From: Geoalkalibacter sp.
GTDB taxonomy: Bacteria > Desulfobacterota > Desulfuromonadia > Desulfuromonadales > Geoalkalibacteraceae
Direction: 5' to 3'
Length of the DNA: 64,000 bases
Assembly (NCBI RefSeq): GCF_030605225.1
Contig: NZ_JAUWAV010000017.1
Span: 1 to 64,000, forward strand
Shown: positions 51,759-61,367 of the stretch, piece by piece
Numbering within the stretch: position 1 is the stretch's first letter
Layout of the letters: every line of letters begins with the position of its first letter
Program-made: the position numbers and the translations under genes
Notes under the pieces: generated by a model
Seen by the model: only the letters and a program-made list of their open reading frames with translations
Told to the model about the DNA's origin: nothing
Database searches by the model: none

Positions 51759-53240
51759 ATGGAAGAACTCAACGATATCCTGTCGCAGCGACGCGACAAG
51801 CTCACCAGTTTGCGGGCCGAGGGCATCAACCCTTTCGCCAATGATTTTGCGGTTTCGCACACCACCGCCGACATTCACGCCGCCCATGGCGCGCAGGATG
51901 CCGCGACTCTCTCGGTAAGCCCCGTCGAGTATGTGATCGCCGGGCGCATTCTGGCGCGCCGCGATTTCGGCAAGGCGGCCTTCGTTCAGTTGCAGGATCG
52001 CGCCGGGCGGCTGCAGGTTTATGTGGCGCGCGATCAGTTGGGGGAGGAGGGGTTTGAGCTGTTCCGCAAGCTGGATCTCGGGGATGTGATCGGCGTGGTC
52101 GGCACGCCGTTTCGCACCAAGACCGACGAGCTGAGTCTTCGTGCTTCCAGCCTGCGTTTGCTGACCAAGTCCCTGCGTCCCCTGCCGGAGAAGTGGCACG
52201 GTCTGACCGACGTTGAAACCCGCTATCGCCAGCGCTATCTTGATTTGATGGTCAATCCGCAGGTGCGCGAGGTTTTCCTCAAGCGCAGCCGCATCATCAG
52301 TCTGGTGCGTGAATTCATGCAGAGTCGCGATTTTCTCGAAGTGGAAACGCCGATGATGCAGCCCATCGCCGGCGGCGCGACGGCGCGCCCTTTCAAGACC
52401 TTTCACAATACCCTCAAGATGGATCTGTTCCTGCGCATCGCCCCGGAGCTCTATCTCAAGCGCCTGGTGGTCGGGGGCCTGGAGCGGGTGTTCGAGATCA
52501 ACCGCAACTTCCGCAACGAAGGCATCTCCATCCAGCATAATCCCGAATTCACCATGATGGAGTTCTATCAGGCCTACGCCACCTACGAAGATCTGATGGA
52601 TTTCACCGAGGAGCTGATCTGTCACGTGGCGGCGGAGGTCTGCGGTGGCCTCAAGCTCAGCTACGGCGGCCGCGAGGTGGATCTGACGCGCCCCTGGAAG
52701 CGGCTGAGCTTCACCGAGGCCATCGCCCATTACGGCAAGGTGGAGGCCGCGGTTCTGGAAGATCACGGCCGTGCCTTTGAGTATGCCGGTCGTCTGGGGT
52801 TGGAACTCGATCGACGCATGCCCCTGGGTAAGATTCTCGCCGAGATTTTCGACGAGGTGGTCGAGCCCCATCTCTGGCAGCCGACCTTCATCACCCAATA
52901 TCCCACGGACATCTCGCCGCTCTCGCGCAAAAACGACCTGCGGCCCGAGGTCGTCGATCGTTTCGAGCTGTTCATCGTCGGACGCGAGCTGGCCAATGCG
53001 TTCTCCGAGCTCAATGATCCCATCGATCAGCGCGAGCGTTTCGTGCAGCAGCTGAGCGAAAAGGAGGCCGGCGACGAAGAGGCTCACGCCATGGATGAGG
53101 ACTACATTCGCGCCCTTGAATACGGTCTGCCGCCCACCGCGGGCGAGGGCATCGGCATCGACCGGCTGGTGATGCTGCTGACCGATGCGGCGTCCATTCG
53201 CGACGTCATTCTGTTCCCCCAATTGCGTCCTGAAAGGTAG
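51759..53240 (+). CDS. lysS: Lysyl-tRNA synthetase, class II
   Basis: Charges tRNA-Lys. An OB-fold anticodon-binding domain (about residues 50-150, VIAGRILARRDFGKAAFVQLQDRAGRLQVYVARD) precedes the class II core: motif 1 near FMQSRDFLEVETPMMQP, motif 2 FEINRNFRNEGISIQHNPEFTMMEFYQAY and motif 3 GEGIGIDRLVMLLTD. ELYLKRLVVGGLERV is typical. Length is 493 aa. ATG 51759 is the usual N-terminus; a TTG 30 bp upstream is possible. The lol genes start 37 bp downstream. Confidence 0.97.
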   Translation: MEELNDILSQRRDKLTSLRAEGINPFANDFAVSHTTADIHAAHGAQDAATLSVSPVEYVIAGRILARRDFGKAAFVQLQDRAGRLQVYVARDQLGEEGFELFRKLDLGDVIGVVGTPFRTKTDELSLRASSLRLLTKSLRPLPEKWHGLTDVETRYRQRYLDLMVNPQVREVFLKRSRIISLVREFMQSRDFLEVETPMMQPIAGGATARPFKTFHNTLKMDLFLRIAPELYLKRLVVGGLERVFEINRNFRNEGISIQHNPEFTMMEFYQAYATYEDLMDFTEELICHVAAEVCGGLKLSYGGREVDLTRPWKRLSFTEAIAHYGKVEAAVLEDHGRAFEYAGRLGLELDRRMPLGKILAEIFDEVVEPHLWQPTFITQYPTDISPLSRKNDLRPEVVDRFELFIVGRELANAFSELNDPIDQRERFVQQLSEKEAGDEEAHAMDEDYIRALEYGLPPTAGEGIGIDRLVMLLTDAASIRDVILFPQLRPER

Positions 53241-53277
53241 GGTCCGCGTCCCGGCGCGGCCCCGTTTCCCCCGATCT

Positions 53278-54528
53278 ATGAGCTACGAACTTTTCGTCAG
53301 CCTGCGCTATCTGCGGGCCAAGCGTAAGCAGACCTTCATTTCCGTCATCTCCTTCATCTCCATCGGCGGCGTCACCCTCGGGGTGGCCGCCCTCATCGTG
53401 GTGCTGGCGGTCATGACCGGCTTTCACGACGGGGTGCGCCAGCAGATTCTCGGCAACCTTCCCAACATCCTCATCCAGAAATACGGGGACGCCATCGCGG
53501 AATACGAGGACATCGCCGAACAGGCCCGCCAGGTGCCGCGCGTCAGCGAGGTGACGCCCTTTATCTCGCGCGAGGCGATGCTCCTGTCCCAGGGCAACGT
53601 GGCGGCGGTGCAGGTCAAGGGCGTCGAGCGCGGACACAAGGCCTTCGGCCAGGAAGCCCTCACCCTGGAAGGCGGCGAACTCGAAGATTTGCTGTTTGAG
53701 GGTCGCGGAACGCGTCCCGGCATCGTCATCAGCATCGATTCGGCGACCAGTCTCGGGGTGGCCATCGGCGACACCATCAACGTCATCCCGCCCATGTTCA
53801 CCATCACCCCCTTCGGCATGATCCCCAAGATGAAGCCTTTCCAGGTGGTGGGCATCCTGCGCCAGCAGGGCAGTCTCGTCGATACCTTCAACGCCTATGT
53901 GCCTCTGTCGGTCGCTCAGGAATTTTTCGACCTGCCGGGCCAGGTCACCGGCATCGAGGTCGACGTCATGCACTTCGACGACACCCAGCCGGTGGTTTCC
54001 GCCTTGCGCCGGAATTTTGAGTTTCCCTACCTGGTGCGCTCCTGGGAGGATATGTTCGGCTCCTTTCTCTCGGCGCTGCGCCTGGAAAAGCTCGGCCTGT
54101 TCATCGTACTGGGCATCATCGTGCTGGTGGCGGCCTTCAACATCGCCACCACCCTGATCATGGTGGTCATGGAAAAGCATAAGGATATTGCGATTCTGCG
54201 TTCCATGGGGGCGACCTCGCGCAGCATCATGAAAATTTTCGTGCTGGAGGGCGCCATCATCGGCACCCTCGGTACCAGTCTGGGGACGGCCCTGGGGCTG
54301 CTCATCGCCAAAAACGCCGATCCCATCATCAAAAAGGTGGAGAGCGTTTTTCAGCTCAAGATTTTCGATCAGGCCGTCTACGGCATGGATCGGTTCCCCT
54401 CCGTGGTCAATCCCGGTGATGTGATCGCCGTGGTCGTGGTGGCGATGAGCATTTCCCTGCTCGCCACCATCTATCCGGCCTGGCATGCCTCGCGCATGGA
54501 TCCGGCCGAAGCGCTGCGCTATGAATAA
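53278..54528 (+). CDS. Lipoprotein-releasing ABC transporter permease (LolC/E family)
   Basis: The inner-membrane permease that, with LolD, releases outer-membrane lipoproteins to LolA. MacB/FtsX architecture: one N-terminal helix (about residues 20-45, SVISFISIGGVTLGVAALIVVLAVMTGFHDG), a periplasmic domain of about 210 residues, and three C-terminal helices (about 265-300, 315-345, 375-400) ending HASRMDPAEALRYE. Length is 416 aa. Only one permease gene adjoins lolD, so the transporter is likely a homodimer (LolF-like) rather than LolC-LolE. The ATG at 53278 has no clear ribosome site. lolD begins 15 bp downstream. Confidence 0.92.
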   Translation: MSYELFVSLRYLRAKRKQTFISVISFISIGGVTLGVAALIVVLAVMTGFHDGVRQQILGNLPNILIQKYGDAIAEYEDIAEQARQVPRVSEVTPFISREAMLLSQGNVAAVQVKGVERGHKAFGQEALTLEGGELEDLLFEGRGTRPGIVISIDSATSLGVAIGDTINVIPPMFTITPFGMIPKMKPFQVVGILRQQGSLVDTFNAYVPLSVAQEFFDLPGQVTGIEVDVMHFDDTQPVVSALRRNFEFPYLVRSWEDMFGSFLSALRLEKLGLFIVLGIIVLVAAFNIATTLIMVVMEKHKDIAILRSMGATSRSIMKIFVLEGAIIGTLGTSLGTALGLLIAKNADPIIKKVESVFQLKIFDQAVYGMDRFPSVVNPGDVIAVVVVAMSISLLATIYPAWHASRMDPAEALRYE

Positions 54529-54543
54529 GCATTGGGGGCTGGC

Positions 54544-55212
54544 ATGATTCAGGTGCAGGGCGTGAAAAAGCACTTTTCCACCCCCCATGGCGTGGTTCAG
54601 GTGCTCAAGGGCATCGACCTCAAGATCGCCGCGGGAGAGCGGGTGGCCATCGTCGGCTCCTCTGGCGCGGGGAAAACCACCCTCATGCACATCCTTGGGG
54701 CCCTTGATCGGCCCAATGAGGGGCGCGTGTCCTTCGAGGGCGAGGATATTTTTTCCTTGCGCGGCGCCGCCCTCGATGATTTTCGCAACCGCCGGGTCGG
54801 CTTCGTCTTTCAGTTTCATCAGTTGTTGCCGGAATTCAACGCCCTGGAAAACGTGATGATGCCTGGTCTGGTGGCGCGCCTCGGTCGTCGTGAGGCGGCC
54901 GAGCAGGCGCGCGCGCTGCTGGAGGACGTGGGGCTGGGGCATCGCCTGCTGCACAAGCCCGGCGAACTCTCCGGCGGCGAGCAGCAGCGCGTGGCCATCG
55001 CCCGTGCGCTGGTTCGGATGCCGCGCCTGTTGCTGGCCGATGAGCCCACGGGCAATCTGGACAGCGGCAGCACGGATGAAATCTATCGCCTCCTGGAGCG
55101 TCTCCATCGAGAGCGCGGCCTCACCATGGTCGTGGTGACGCACAGCGCGACCCTTGCCGAGCGCATGGATCGCATGATTCGCATGCAGGATGGCCAGTTG
55201 TGCCCGGCATGA
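54544..55212 (+). CDS. lolD: Lipoprotein-releasing ABC transporter ATPase LolD
   Basis: Powers lipoprotein release by the Lol permease. Walker [14 protein letters not shown]-loop [21 protein letters not shown] (the LolD-type Q-loop context), signature [15 protein letters not shown], Walker [13 protein letters not shown] and switch VVVTHS are all intact. Length is 222 aa. The ATG at 54544 is preferred over a TTG at 54532. A short CCCC-GAG-GGGG hairpin with a T-run lies just past its stop, within the bamA promoter. Confidence 0.95.
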   Translation: MIQVQGVKKHFSTPHGVVQVLKGIDLKIAAGERVAIVGSSGAGKTTLMHILGALDRPNEGRVSFEGEDIFSLRGAALDDFRNRRVGFVFQFHQLLPEFNALENVMMPGLVARLGRREAAEQARALLEDVGLGHRLLHKPGELSGGEQQRVAIARALVRMPRLLLADEPTGNLDSGSTDEIYRLLERLHRERGLTMVVVTHSATLAERMDRMIRMQDGQLCPA

Positions 55213-55225
55213 GCCGAGAATTGAG

Positions 55226-55254
55226 TTTACACCCCGAGGGGGTTTTTCTATAAT
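55226..55254 (+). promoter_or_regulatory. Strong promoter of the bamA-lpx operon with a hairpin in its spacer
   Basis: TTTACA (55226-55231), exactly 17 bp, then consensus TATAAT (55249-55254). The spacer contains ACCCC-GAG-GGGGT (the second arm flush with a run of T), which could terminate lolD transcription while being part of the next promoter. The ATG at 55253 overlaps this -10 and so cannot be the bamA start. Confidence 0.75.
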
Positions 55255-55294
55255 GCCTACCTTTGACAACTGTTTTTCCGGAGATCCGCGGCGC

Positions 55295-57535
55295 ATGGTC
55301 AAACGGACCCTCTTGTCTCTTCATGTCCTTTTTTTGTGCCTGACCACCGGCGCTTTCGCCCAGCCTCACACCTTTCAGGACATCAGCGTGCGCGGCAACC
55401 AACGGGTGGAGCGCGCCGTCATCGACGCGGTCATCCAGGCGCGCCCCGGACGTCCCCTGACCCTGGAGGAGATCGATCAGGATCTGCGCAACATTTACCA
55501 GTTGGGTCGCTTCCAGGATGTGTCCGCGGTCATCGAGGAAGCCGCGGGAGTTCGCACCCTGGTTTATCAGGTCAGCGAGCGGCCCCTGGTGCGCGAGATC
55601 CGCTTCGCGGGCGAGCGCAAGCTCAAGGAAGACAAGCTGCGGGAACTGGCCGCGTTGCGGGCTCCTGATCTCTACGATCCGAAAAACGTGGAGCGCGCAA
55701 TCACCGCCATGCGCAAGGCGTATCGCGACGAAGGCTTTCATGCGGCACAGATCACGCCCGAAGTCGACATCAACGAGGCCAATGAAGCGACCATCACCTT
55801 CGTTATCGACGAAGGCAAGAAAATCAGGGTCGAACGCATCACCTTCGGCGGCAACAAGGTCTTGTCCGACAAGGAACTGCGCAAGGCGATTGAAACGCGC
55901 GAGCGTTGGTGGCTTTCCTGGTTGACCGGGCGCGGTACCTTCAATGAAGACGTGCTGCAAAACGACCTCGATCTGATCGCCGATGAGTACTTCAATCGCG
56001 GCTACGTGCAGGTGCGGGTGCGCGAACCGGTCATCAGTTTCAGCGATGACATGCGCACCCTCGATATCCACATCGAGATCGAGGAGGGCGAGCAGTTTCG
56101 CGTCGGCGATATCGACATCCAGGGCGATCTGCTGAAGGAAAAGGAAGAGCTTCTCGCTTTGGTCAAGCTCAAATCCGGCGAGGTGTTCAGTCGCGCCAAG
56201 CTGCGTCAGGACGTCTTCGCCCTCAATGATCTCTATGCCGACAGCGGCTATGCCTATGTCAACGTTTCGCCCCTGACCCGCCTGGACAATCAGGAGCGTC
56301 TGGTGCATTTGCTCTTCGACGTGGAGCAAGGGCTGCAGGTGCACATCGATCGCATTCTCATCGGCGGCAACTCGAAAACGCGCGACAAGGTCATTCGCCG
56401 GGAAATGCGCCTCACGGAAGGCGAGCTCTACAGCGCCAGCAAGCTCAAGGAAAGCCGCCGTCGCATCAACAACCTCGGCTTTTTCGACGAAGTCAATGTG
56501 GCTACCGCCCGCGGCGCCGAGGAAGATCTGATGAACATCGAGGTCGATGTGAAGGAGCGACCCACCGGCACCTTCAGTGTCGGCGCCGGCTATTCATCCG
56601 TGGACGGCGTCATCGCCCAGGGATCTCTCCAGCAGGACAACTTTCTTGGGCGGGGCCTGCGTTTCGACCTGTCCGCGGCTTTTGGCGGCAAGTCGACGAC
56701 CTACCGCTTCGGCATGACGGATCCCTACTTCCTCGACAAGGATCTGACCCTCGGTTTTGATCTATATCGCACCGATCGCGAATGGCCCAGTTTCAGCGAG
56801 AAGCGCACCGGCGGCAATCTCAAGCTCGGCGTACCCCTCAGTGAAAAACTTCGCGCCTTTTTCCTCTATCGCTACGAGGACAAGGAGATTTACGATGTGT
56901 CGGCCACGGCCTCGCGCTTCGTGCAGGAGCAGGTCGGCACCTCGACCCTGTCCTCCATCACTTCCATGCTGCGGCGGGACACCACCGATTACCGCTTGGA
57001 TCCGACCCGCGGATCCATGTCGGAAGCGTCCATCGAATTTGCCGGGGTCGGCGGCGATCAGCGCTTCGTCAAATACATTCTCGATCACCGCCATTACCTG
57101 CCCTTCAAATGGGACACCTATTTCAGCGTGCATGGCCAGATCGGCTATGTGGAAGGCTGGGGCGGCAAGGATGTGCCCATCGAGGAGCGCTTCTTCCTCG
57201 GCGGCATCAACAGCCTGCGCGGCTTCAAATCGCGCCGTGTCGGGCCGCGCGACGGCGATGATTACATCGGCGGCGAAAAGTCGGCCTATGGCAATCTCGA
57301 ATATATTTTCCCCTTGATCAAGGACGTCGGGCTCAAAGGAGTCATCTTTTTCGATATCGGCAACGCCTGGCGCGATAATGACCAATACTTTTCCGACATG
57401 CGCTACAACACCGGCGCGGGGATTCGCTGGTTTAGCCCTCTGGGTCCCCTGCGCCTGGAATGGGGCTACAACCTCGATCCGCGCGACGATGAGAGCAAGA
57501 CCGAATGGCAGTTTTCCATCGGCCGATTTTTTTAA
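55295..57535 (+). CDS. bamA: Outer membrane protein assembly factor BamA
   Basis: The Omp85 protein that inserts beta-barrel proteins into the outer membrane. A signal peptide (MVKRTLLSLHVLFLCLTTGAFAQ) precedes five POTRA domains (about residues 25-345; first TFQDISVRGNQRVERAVIDAVI). The 16-strand barrel follows, with the loop-6 motif in FFLGGINSLRGFKSRRVGPRDGD and an FSIGRFF C-terminal signature ending in Phe. Length 746 aa is slightly short but usual. ATG 55295 gives a clean signal peptide and a leader of about 35 bases from the promoter. It heads the envelope operon running to msbA and beyond. Confidence 0.95.
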   Translation: MVKRTLLSLHVLFLCLTTGAFAQPHTFQDISVRGNQRVERAVIDAVIQARPGRPLTLEEIDQDLRNIYQLGRFQDVSAVIEEAAGVRTLVYQVSERPLVREIRFAGERKLKEDKLRELAALRAPDLYDPKNVERAITAMRKAYRDEGFHAAQITPEVDINEANEATITFVIDEGKKIRVERITFGGNKVLSDKELRKAIETRERWWLSWLTGRGTFNEDVLQNDLDLIADEYFNRGYVQVRVREPVISFSDDMRTLDIHIEIEEGEQFRVGDIDIQGDLLKEKEELLALVKLKSGEVFSRAKLRQDVFALNDLYADSGYAYVNVSPLTRLDNQERLVHLLFDVEQGLQVHIDRILIGGNSKTRDKVIRREMRLTEGELYSASKLKESRRRINNLGFFDEVNVATARGAEEDLMNIEVDVKERPTGTFSVGAGYSSVDGVIAQGSLQQDNFLGRGLRFDLSAAFGGKSTTYRFGMTDPYFLDKDLTLGFDLYRTDREWPSFSEKRTGGNLKLGVPLSEKLRAFFLYRYEDKEIYDVSATASRFVQEQVGTSTLSSITSMLRRDTTDYRLDPTRGSMSEASIEFAGVGGDQRFVKYILDHRHYLPFKWDTYFSVHGQIGYVEGWGGKDVPIEERFFLGGINSLRGFKSRRVGPRDGDDYIGGEKSAYGNLEYIFPLIKDVGLKGVIFFDIGNAWRDNDQYFSDMRYNTGAGIRWFSPLGPLRLEWGYNLDPRDDESKTEWQFSIGRFF

Positions 57536-57566
57536 CCACAGCTCTACCTAAAAGGAGTTCCTCAAC

Positions 57567-58085
57567 ATGAAACGCCTCATGTTACTCGTTCTGGCTTGCG
57601 TCCTGGTTTCGGCGGCGCCTGCTTTTGCGCAAACCGTGAAAATCGGCTATGTCGATCTGCAAAAGGCCCTTAATCTCTCTTCCGCCGGCAAGAGCGCCAA
57701 GGATCAAATTGCCGCGAAGGTCAAGGAATACGAAGGTCAGGTCGCAAAGCGCCAGGACGAACTGAAGAAAATGAAGGATGAACTGGAAAAGCAGGCTGTG
57801 CTGCTCTCCGATGAGGCGCGCGGCCGCAAGGAGCGCGAATATCAGCAGAAACTCAAGGATTTCCAGCGCTTCACCAAGGATATTCAGGATGAATTGCAGC
57901 AGAAGGACGCCGATTTCACCCGACGCATTCTTGAGGAATTGCTGCAGGTCATCAAGGAGTTCGGCGATCGCGAAGCCTACACCATCATTCTTGAAAAATC
58001 GGAGAGCTCCTTGTTGTATGCAGCGGATCACACGGATCTGACCGATCGCATCATCGAAGCCTACAACGCGCGCGGCAGAAAATAA
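57567..58085 (+). CDS. Periplasmic chaperone, OmpH/Skp family
   Basis: A periplasmic holdase for outer-membrane proteins. The signal peptide is MKRLMLLVLACVLVSAAPAFAQ; the mature protein starts VKIGYVDLQKALNLSSAGK, continues as a long charged coiled coil (about residues 50-120, VKEYEGQVAKRQDELKKMKDELEKQ) and ends with the trimerisation strands. Length is 172 aa. AAAGGAG precedes the ATG. Its place between bamA and lpxD is the conserved one. Confidence 0.93.
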   Translation: MKRLMLLVLACVLVSAAPAFAQTVKIGYVDLQKALNLSSAGKSAKDQIAAKVKEYEGQVAKRQDELKKMKDELEKQAVLLSDEARGRKEREYQQKLKDFQRFTKDIQDELQQKDADFTRRILEELLQVIKEFGDREAYTIILEKSESSLLYAADHTDLTDRIIEAYNARGRK

Positions 58086-58109
58086 TTAAGGGGCGCAAGG
58101 ACTGATTCC

Positions 58110-59141
58110 ATGGTCCAACTCAAGGAACTTGCGGAACTCGTCGGCGCTCGGCTGATCGGCGACGAGACTCTCTCGATTTCGCGCGTTGCGCCCATCGATT
58201 CGGCCGCTCCCGGCGAAATCACTTTTCTCGCCAACCCGCGCTATGCCGCCAAGCTCGCAGGCTGCAAAGCCTCGGCCATCATTGTTCCCCCGGGCGTGGA
58301 ATCCGCGGGGCATAGCCTGCTGGTCTGCGCCAATCCCTATCTGGCCTTCGCGCGCATCCTCGCCCGGCTGCAACCGCCGGTCGATGTGCCACGCGAAATC
58401 ATGGCCGGTGCCCAGGTGCATCCCTCGGCGCGTCTCGGCGAGGGAGTCTGCGTTCATCCCGGTTGCTATGTAGGGCGGGAGGTCCGCATCGGCCGCGATA
58501 CGATCCTTCATCCGGGCGTGGTGCTCTATGACGGCGTCAAGGTCGGTGACGCGTGCGTTCTTCATGCCAATGTCGTGGTCCGCGAAGACTGTCGCCTTGG
58601 CGATCGGGTGATCGTGCAGCCCAACGCGGTGATTGGTTCGGATGGTTTCGGCTATGCCCCGGACGGGCGGCGTTACGTGAAGATCCCGCAGGTCGGCATC
58701 GTGGAGATCGACGACGATGTGGAAATCGGCGCCGCCACGTGCATCGACCGCGCCGCCATGAGCGTGACGCGCATCGGGCGCGGCACCAAGATCGACAACC
58801 TGGTGCAGATCGCTCACAACGTGATTGTCGGCGAGGATACCATCATCGTGTCGCAGGTGGGGATTGCCGGCAGTACCCGCATCGGCGATCATTGCACCTT
58901 CGGCGGGCAGACGGGCATAGCCGGCCATGCCAAGATCGGCAATGACGTGACCATCGCCGCGCGCGGCGGGGTCACCGGCGACATCGCCGACGGCCAGGTT
59001 CTCTCCGGCGCGCCGGCCATGCCGCATAAGGATTGGCTCAAGGCGTCCATGACCTTTCCCAAGCTTCCCGAAATCCGCCGTGACGTTCAGCAACTCAAGA
59101 AAAAGCTGGCCGAACTCGAAAATCTGCTCAAGGAGAAGTGA
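58110..59141 (+). CDS. lpxD: UDP-3-O-acylglucosamine N-acyltransferase
   Basis: Adds the second hydroxyacyl chain, at the 2-amino group, in lipid A synthesis. An N-terminal uridine-binding domain ([28 protein letters not shown]) is followed by a left-handed beta helix of hexapeptide repeats (about residues 105-290) with [15 protein letters not shown] and the catalytic His in [12 protein letters not shown], then a C-terminal helix. Length is 343 aa. Fourth step of the pathway; fabZ, lpxA and lpxB follow. Confidence 0.96.
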   Translation: MVQLKELAELVGARLIGDETLSISRVAPIDSAAPGEITFLANPRYAAKLAGCKASAIIVPPGVESAGHSLLVCANPYLAFARILARLQPPVDVPREIMAGAQVHPSARLGEGVCVHPGCYVGREVRIGRDTILHPGVVLYDGVKVGDACVLHANVVVREDCRLGDRVIVQPNAVIGSDGFGYAPDGRRYVKIPQVGIVEIDDDVEIGAATCIDRAAMSVTRIGRGTKIDNLVQIAHNVIVGEDTIIVSQVGIAGSTRIGDHCTFGGQTGIAGHAKIGNDVTIAARGGVTGDIADGQVLSGAPAMPHKDWLKASMTFPKLPEIRRDVQQLKKKLAELENLLKEK

Positions 59142-59147
59142 TCCGTC

Positions 59148-59591
59148 ATGGTTCTTGATATTCATGACATCATGAAACTGTTGCCGCACCGCTATCCCTT
59201 CCTGCTCGTCGATCGCATCGATCTGCTTGAGCCGGGTGCGCGGGTGGTCGGAACGAAAAACGTCACGATCAATGAGCCGTTTTTTCAGGGTCATTTTCCC
59301 GGTCACCCCATCATGCCCGGGGTGCTCATCATTGAGGCCATGGCCCAGGTGGGCGGGGTATTCGCCATGGTCAGCGACAAGATCGGACCGGATAAAGTCA
59401 CCTACTTCGTCGGGATCGACAACGCCCGATTCCGCAAGCCGGTGCGACCCGGAGATATCCTGCGCATGGAACTCGACCTGGGGAATTGCAAACGAGGCCT
59501 TTACTGTTTCAAGGGCCGTGCCTTCGTCGGCGAAACTCTGGTGGCCGAAGCCGATCTCAAGGCAACTTTTGCCGATCGCGACACGAATTAA
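59148..59591 (+). CDS. fabZ: 3-hydroxyacyl-ACP dehydratase FabZ
   Basis: Dehydrates 3-hydroxyacyl-ACP for fatty acid elongation, competing with LpxA and LpxD for hydroxyacyl-ACP. The hot-dog fold carries LLPHRYPFLLVDRI and the catalytic His/Glu of GHFPGHPIMPGVLIIEAMAQ. Length is 147 aa. It sits in its classical place between lpxD and lpxA, which balances membrane phospholipid and lipid A. Confidence 0.96.
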   Translation: MVLDIHDIMKLLPHRYPFLLVDRIDLLEPGARVVGTKNVTINEPFFQGHFPGHPIMPGVLIIEAMAQVGGVFAMVSDKIGPDKVTYFVGIDNARFRKPVRPGDILRMELDLGNCKRGLYCFKGRAFVGETLVAEADLKATFADRDTN

Positions 59592-59597
59592 GGTCCA

Positions 59598-60368
59598 ATG
59601 ATCCACTCCACGGCCATCATTCATCCCGCGGCACAACTCGGACACGATGTGCATGTCGGGCCTTACGCGGTCATCGGCGAGCATGTCGTCATTGGTGATC
59701 GCACCACCATCGGGCCTCACGCGGTCATCGAAGGACGTACCACCATCGGCTGCGACAACCGGATTTTTCAATTCGCCTCGGTGGGAGCCATTCCCCAGGA
59801 TCTCAAGTACCGCGGGGAAGAAACCACCCTGCGCATCGGGGATCGCAATACCATCCGCGAGTTCGTCACCCTGCATCTTGGCACCGAGAGCGGGGGCGGG
59901 CAAACGGTCATCGGCAACGGCAACCTGTTCATGGCCTACTGTCATGTCGCCCATGATTGTCACGTCGGCAACCAGGTCATCATGGCCAATGGGTCGACCC
60001 TGGCCGGGCATGTCGAGGTTGGGGATCATGCTATTCTCGGCGGCTTGTCCGCCATTCACCAGTTTGCCCGGGTCGGTGCCCACGTGATGATCAGCGGCGG
60101 CGCCATGGTGAATCAGGACATCCCGCCCTATACCATCGCCCAAGGCGATCGCGCCCGCACGGTGGGGCTGAATCTGGTGGGCCTCAAGCGCCGCGGTTTT
60201 CCCCCGGAAACCATCGCGGCCATCAAGCTTGCCTACCGCCTGGTGTTTCGTGCGGGGTTGCGGCTCGAAGAAGCGCTGACACGGATCACCGCGGAGGTCG
60301 GATCTGTTCCTGAAGTGCTCGCGTTTGTCGAATTCATTCGCAACAGTCAGCGCGGTATCGCCCGCTGA
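59598..60368 (+). CDS. lpxA: Acyl-ACP:UDP-N-acetylglucosamine O-acyltransferase (LpxA)
   Basis: Performs the first step of lipid A synthesis. The left-handed beta helix has the catalytic His in MAYCHVAHDCHVG and the C-terminal helical domain GLKRRGFPPETIAAIKLAYRLVFR. Length is 256 aa. Compared with the E. coli enzyme, HRGT reads HLGT. The acyl-chain ruler residue that aligns with E. coli Gly173 is Gly here (HVMISGGAM), which would favour a long (C14-type) hydroxyacyl chain. With gnnA and gnnB next door, the sugar acceptor may be the 3-amino analogue, giving an amide at both positions. Confidence 0.95.
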   Translation: MIHSTAIIHPAAQLGHDVHVGPYAVIGEHVVIGDRTTIGPHAVIEGRTTIGCDNRIFQFASVGAIPQDLKYRGEETTLRIGDRNTIREFVTLHLGTESGGGQTVIGNGNLFMAYCHVAHDCHVGNQVIMANGSTLAGHVEVGDHAILGGLSAIHQFARVGAHVMISGGAMVNQDIPPYTIAQGDRARTVGLNLVGLKRRGFPPETIAAIKLAYRLVFRAGLRLEEALTRITAEVGSVPEVLAFVEFIRNSQRGIAR

Positions 60369-60386
60369 GGGAGAAAGGATCAAGGG

Positions 60387-61337
60387 ATGAGCATTCTGCG
60401 CGCCGGTGTCATCGGAGTTGGCTATCTTGGCCGCTTTCATGCCCAGAAATATGCCGCCCTTGAGGGCGTCGAACTGATCGGGGTTGCCGACAGCGATCCG
60501 AACCGTGCTGAGGAGGTGGCCCGGGAGGTGGGCTGCCGCGCTTTTGGCAACTATCGTGAGCTGCTCGGCCAGGTCGATCTGGTTTCCATCGTCGTGCCGA
60601 CCCAGTACCACCACGAGGTGGCGCGTGCCTGCCTGGAAGCCGATGTGCATATTTTGCTGGAAAAACCGGTCACGCAGACCGTGGCCGAGGCCGAGGATCT
60701 GATTCGCCTGGCGGCCGAGAGAAGAAGAGTGTTTCAGGTCGGGCACCTGGAGCGGTTCAACCCGGCGGTGGTGGCGTTGAGCGGCGTCCTGAAAAACCCC
60801 ATGTTCATCGAATCCCACCGCATGGCGCCCTACAAGCCGCGCGGCACCGATGTGAACGTGGTGCTGGATCTGATGATCCATGACATCGACATCATTCTTA
60901 CGCTGGTCAAATCGGATCTGAAGCTGGTCAATTCAGTGGGGGTGCCGGTCATTTCCGATGAAGTGGATATCGCCAACGCGCGCCTGCAGTTTGAAAGCGG
61001 CTGCGTGGCCAATGTCACCGCCAGTCGGGTCAGCGTCGATACCATGCGCAAAATTCGCATCTTTCAGCCCGACGCCTACATCACCATCGACTATCAGGCA
61101 CGCAAGATCGGCATTTTCCGCAAGGGCGGCGCGGGCATGCCCCTGCCCATGATTCCCAACGTGACCCTGGAGGAGCGCAGCTTCGATCAGGGCGACTCGC
61201 TCATGGACGAGGTTCGCGCATTTGTTCACTCCGTGCGCGAGGGCAAGCCGCCGGTGGTGTCCGGCGAGGACGGCAAGCGCGCCCTGGCCGTGGCACTTGA
61301 GATCAGCGGCAAGCTCGCCCCCAAATTCCAGGGCTGA
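60387..61337 (+). CDS. Gfo/Idh/MocA oxidoreductase, GnnA-like (UDP-GlcNAc 3-dehydrogenase)
   Basis: An NAD-dependent sugar dehydrogenase of the Gfo/Idh/MocA family: nucleotide motif AGVIGVGYLGRFHAQKY, cofactor/substrate lysine in LLEKPVTQTVAEAEDL, VGHLERFNPAV and catalytic His-type VVLDLMIHDIDIIL. Length is 316 aa. It lies between lpxA and lpxB with an aminotransferase after it; in Acidithiobacillus the same position holds gnnA and gnnB, which make UDP-GlcNAc3N for lipid A. The specific function here is inferred from that context. Alternatives are other 3-keto sugar routes. Confidence 0.82.
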   Translation: MSILRAGVIGVGYLGRFHAQKYAALEGVELIGVADSDPNRAEEVAREVGCRAFGNYRELLGQVDLVSIVVPTQYHHEVARACLEADVHILLEKPVTQTVAEAEDLIRLAAERRRVFQVGHLERFNPAVVALSGVLKNPMFIESHRMAPYKPRGTDVNVVLDLMIHDIDIILTLVKSDLKLVNSVGVPVISDEVDIANARLQFESGCVANVTASRVSVDTMRKIRIFQPDAYITIDYQARKIGIFRKGGAGMPLPMIPNVTLEERSFDQGDSLMDEVRAFVHSVREGKPPVVSGEDGKRALAVALEISGKLAPKFQG

Positions 61338-61367
61338 CAACAAGGTACACGCGTTCCCCAACCAGGG

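Noticed and set aside
55253-55294. Upstream ATG at 55253 as the bamA start
   Set aside because: It overlaps the consensus -10 hexamer and adds residues before a clean signal peptide.
58086-60881. A 931-codon open frame opposite lpxD-fabZ-lpxA
   Set aside because: Shadow of GC-rich codons in three real genes on the other strand; no ribosome site and low-complexity His/Gly/Asp-rich translation.
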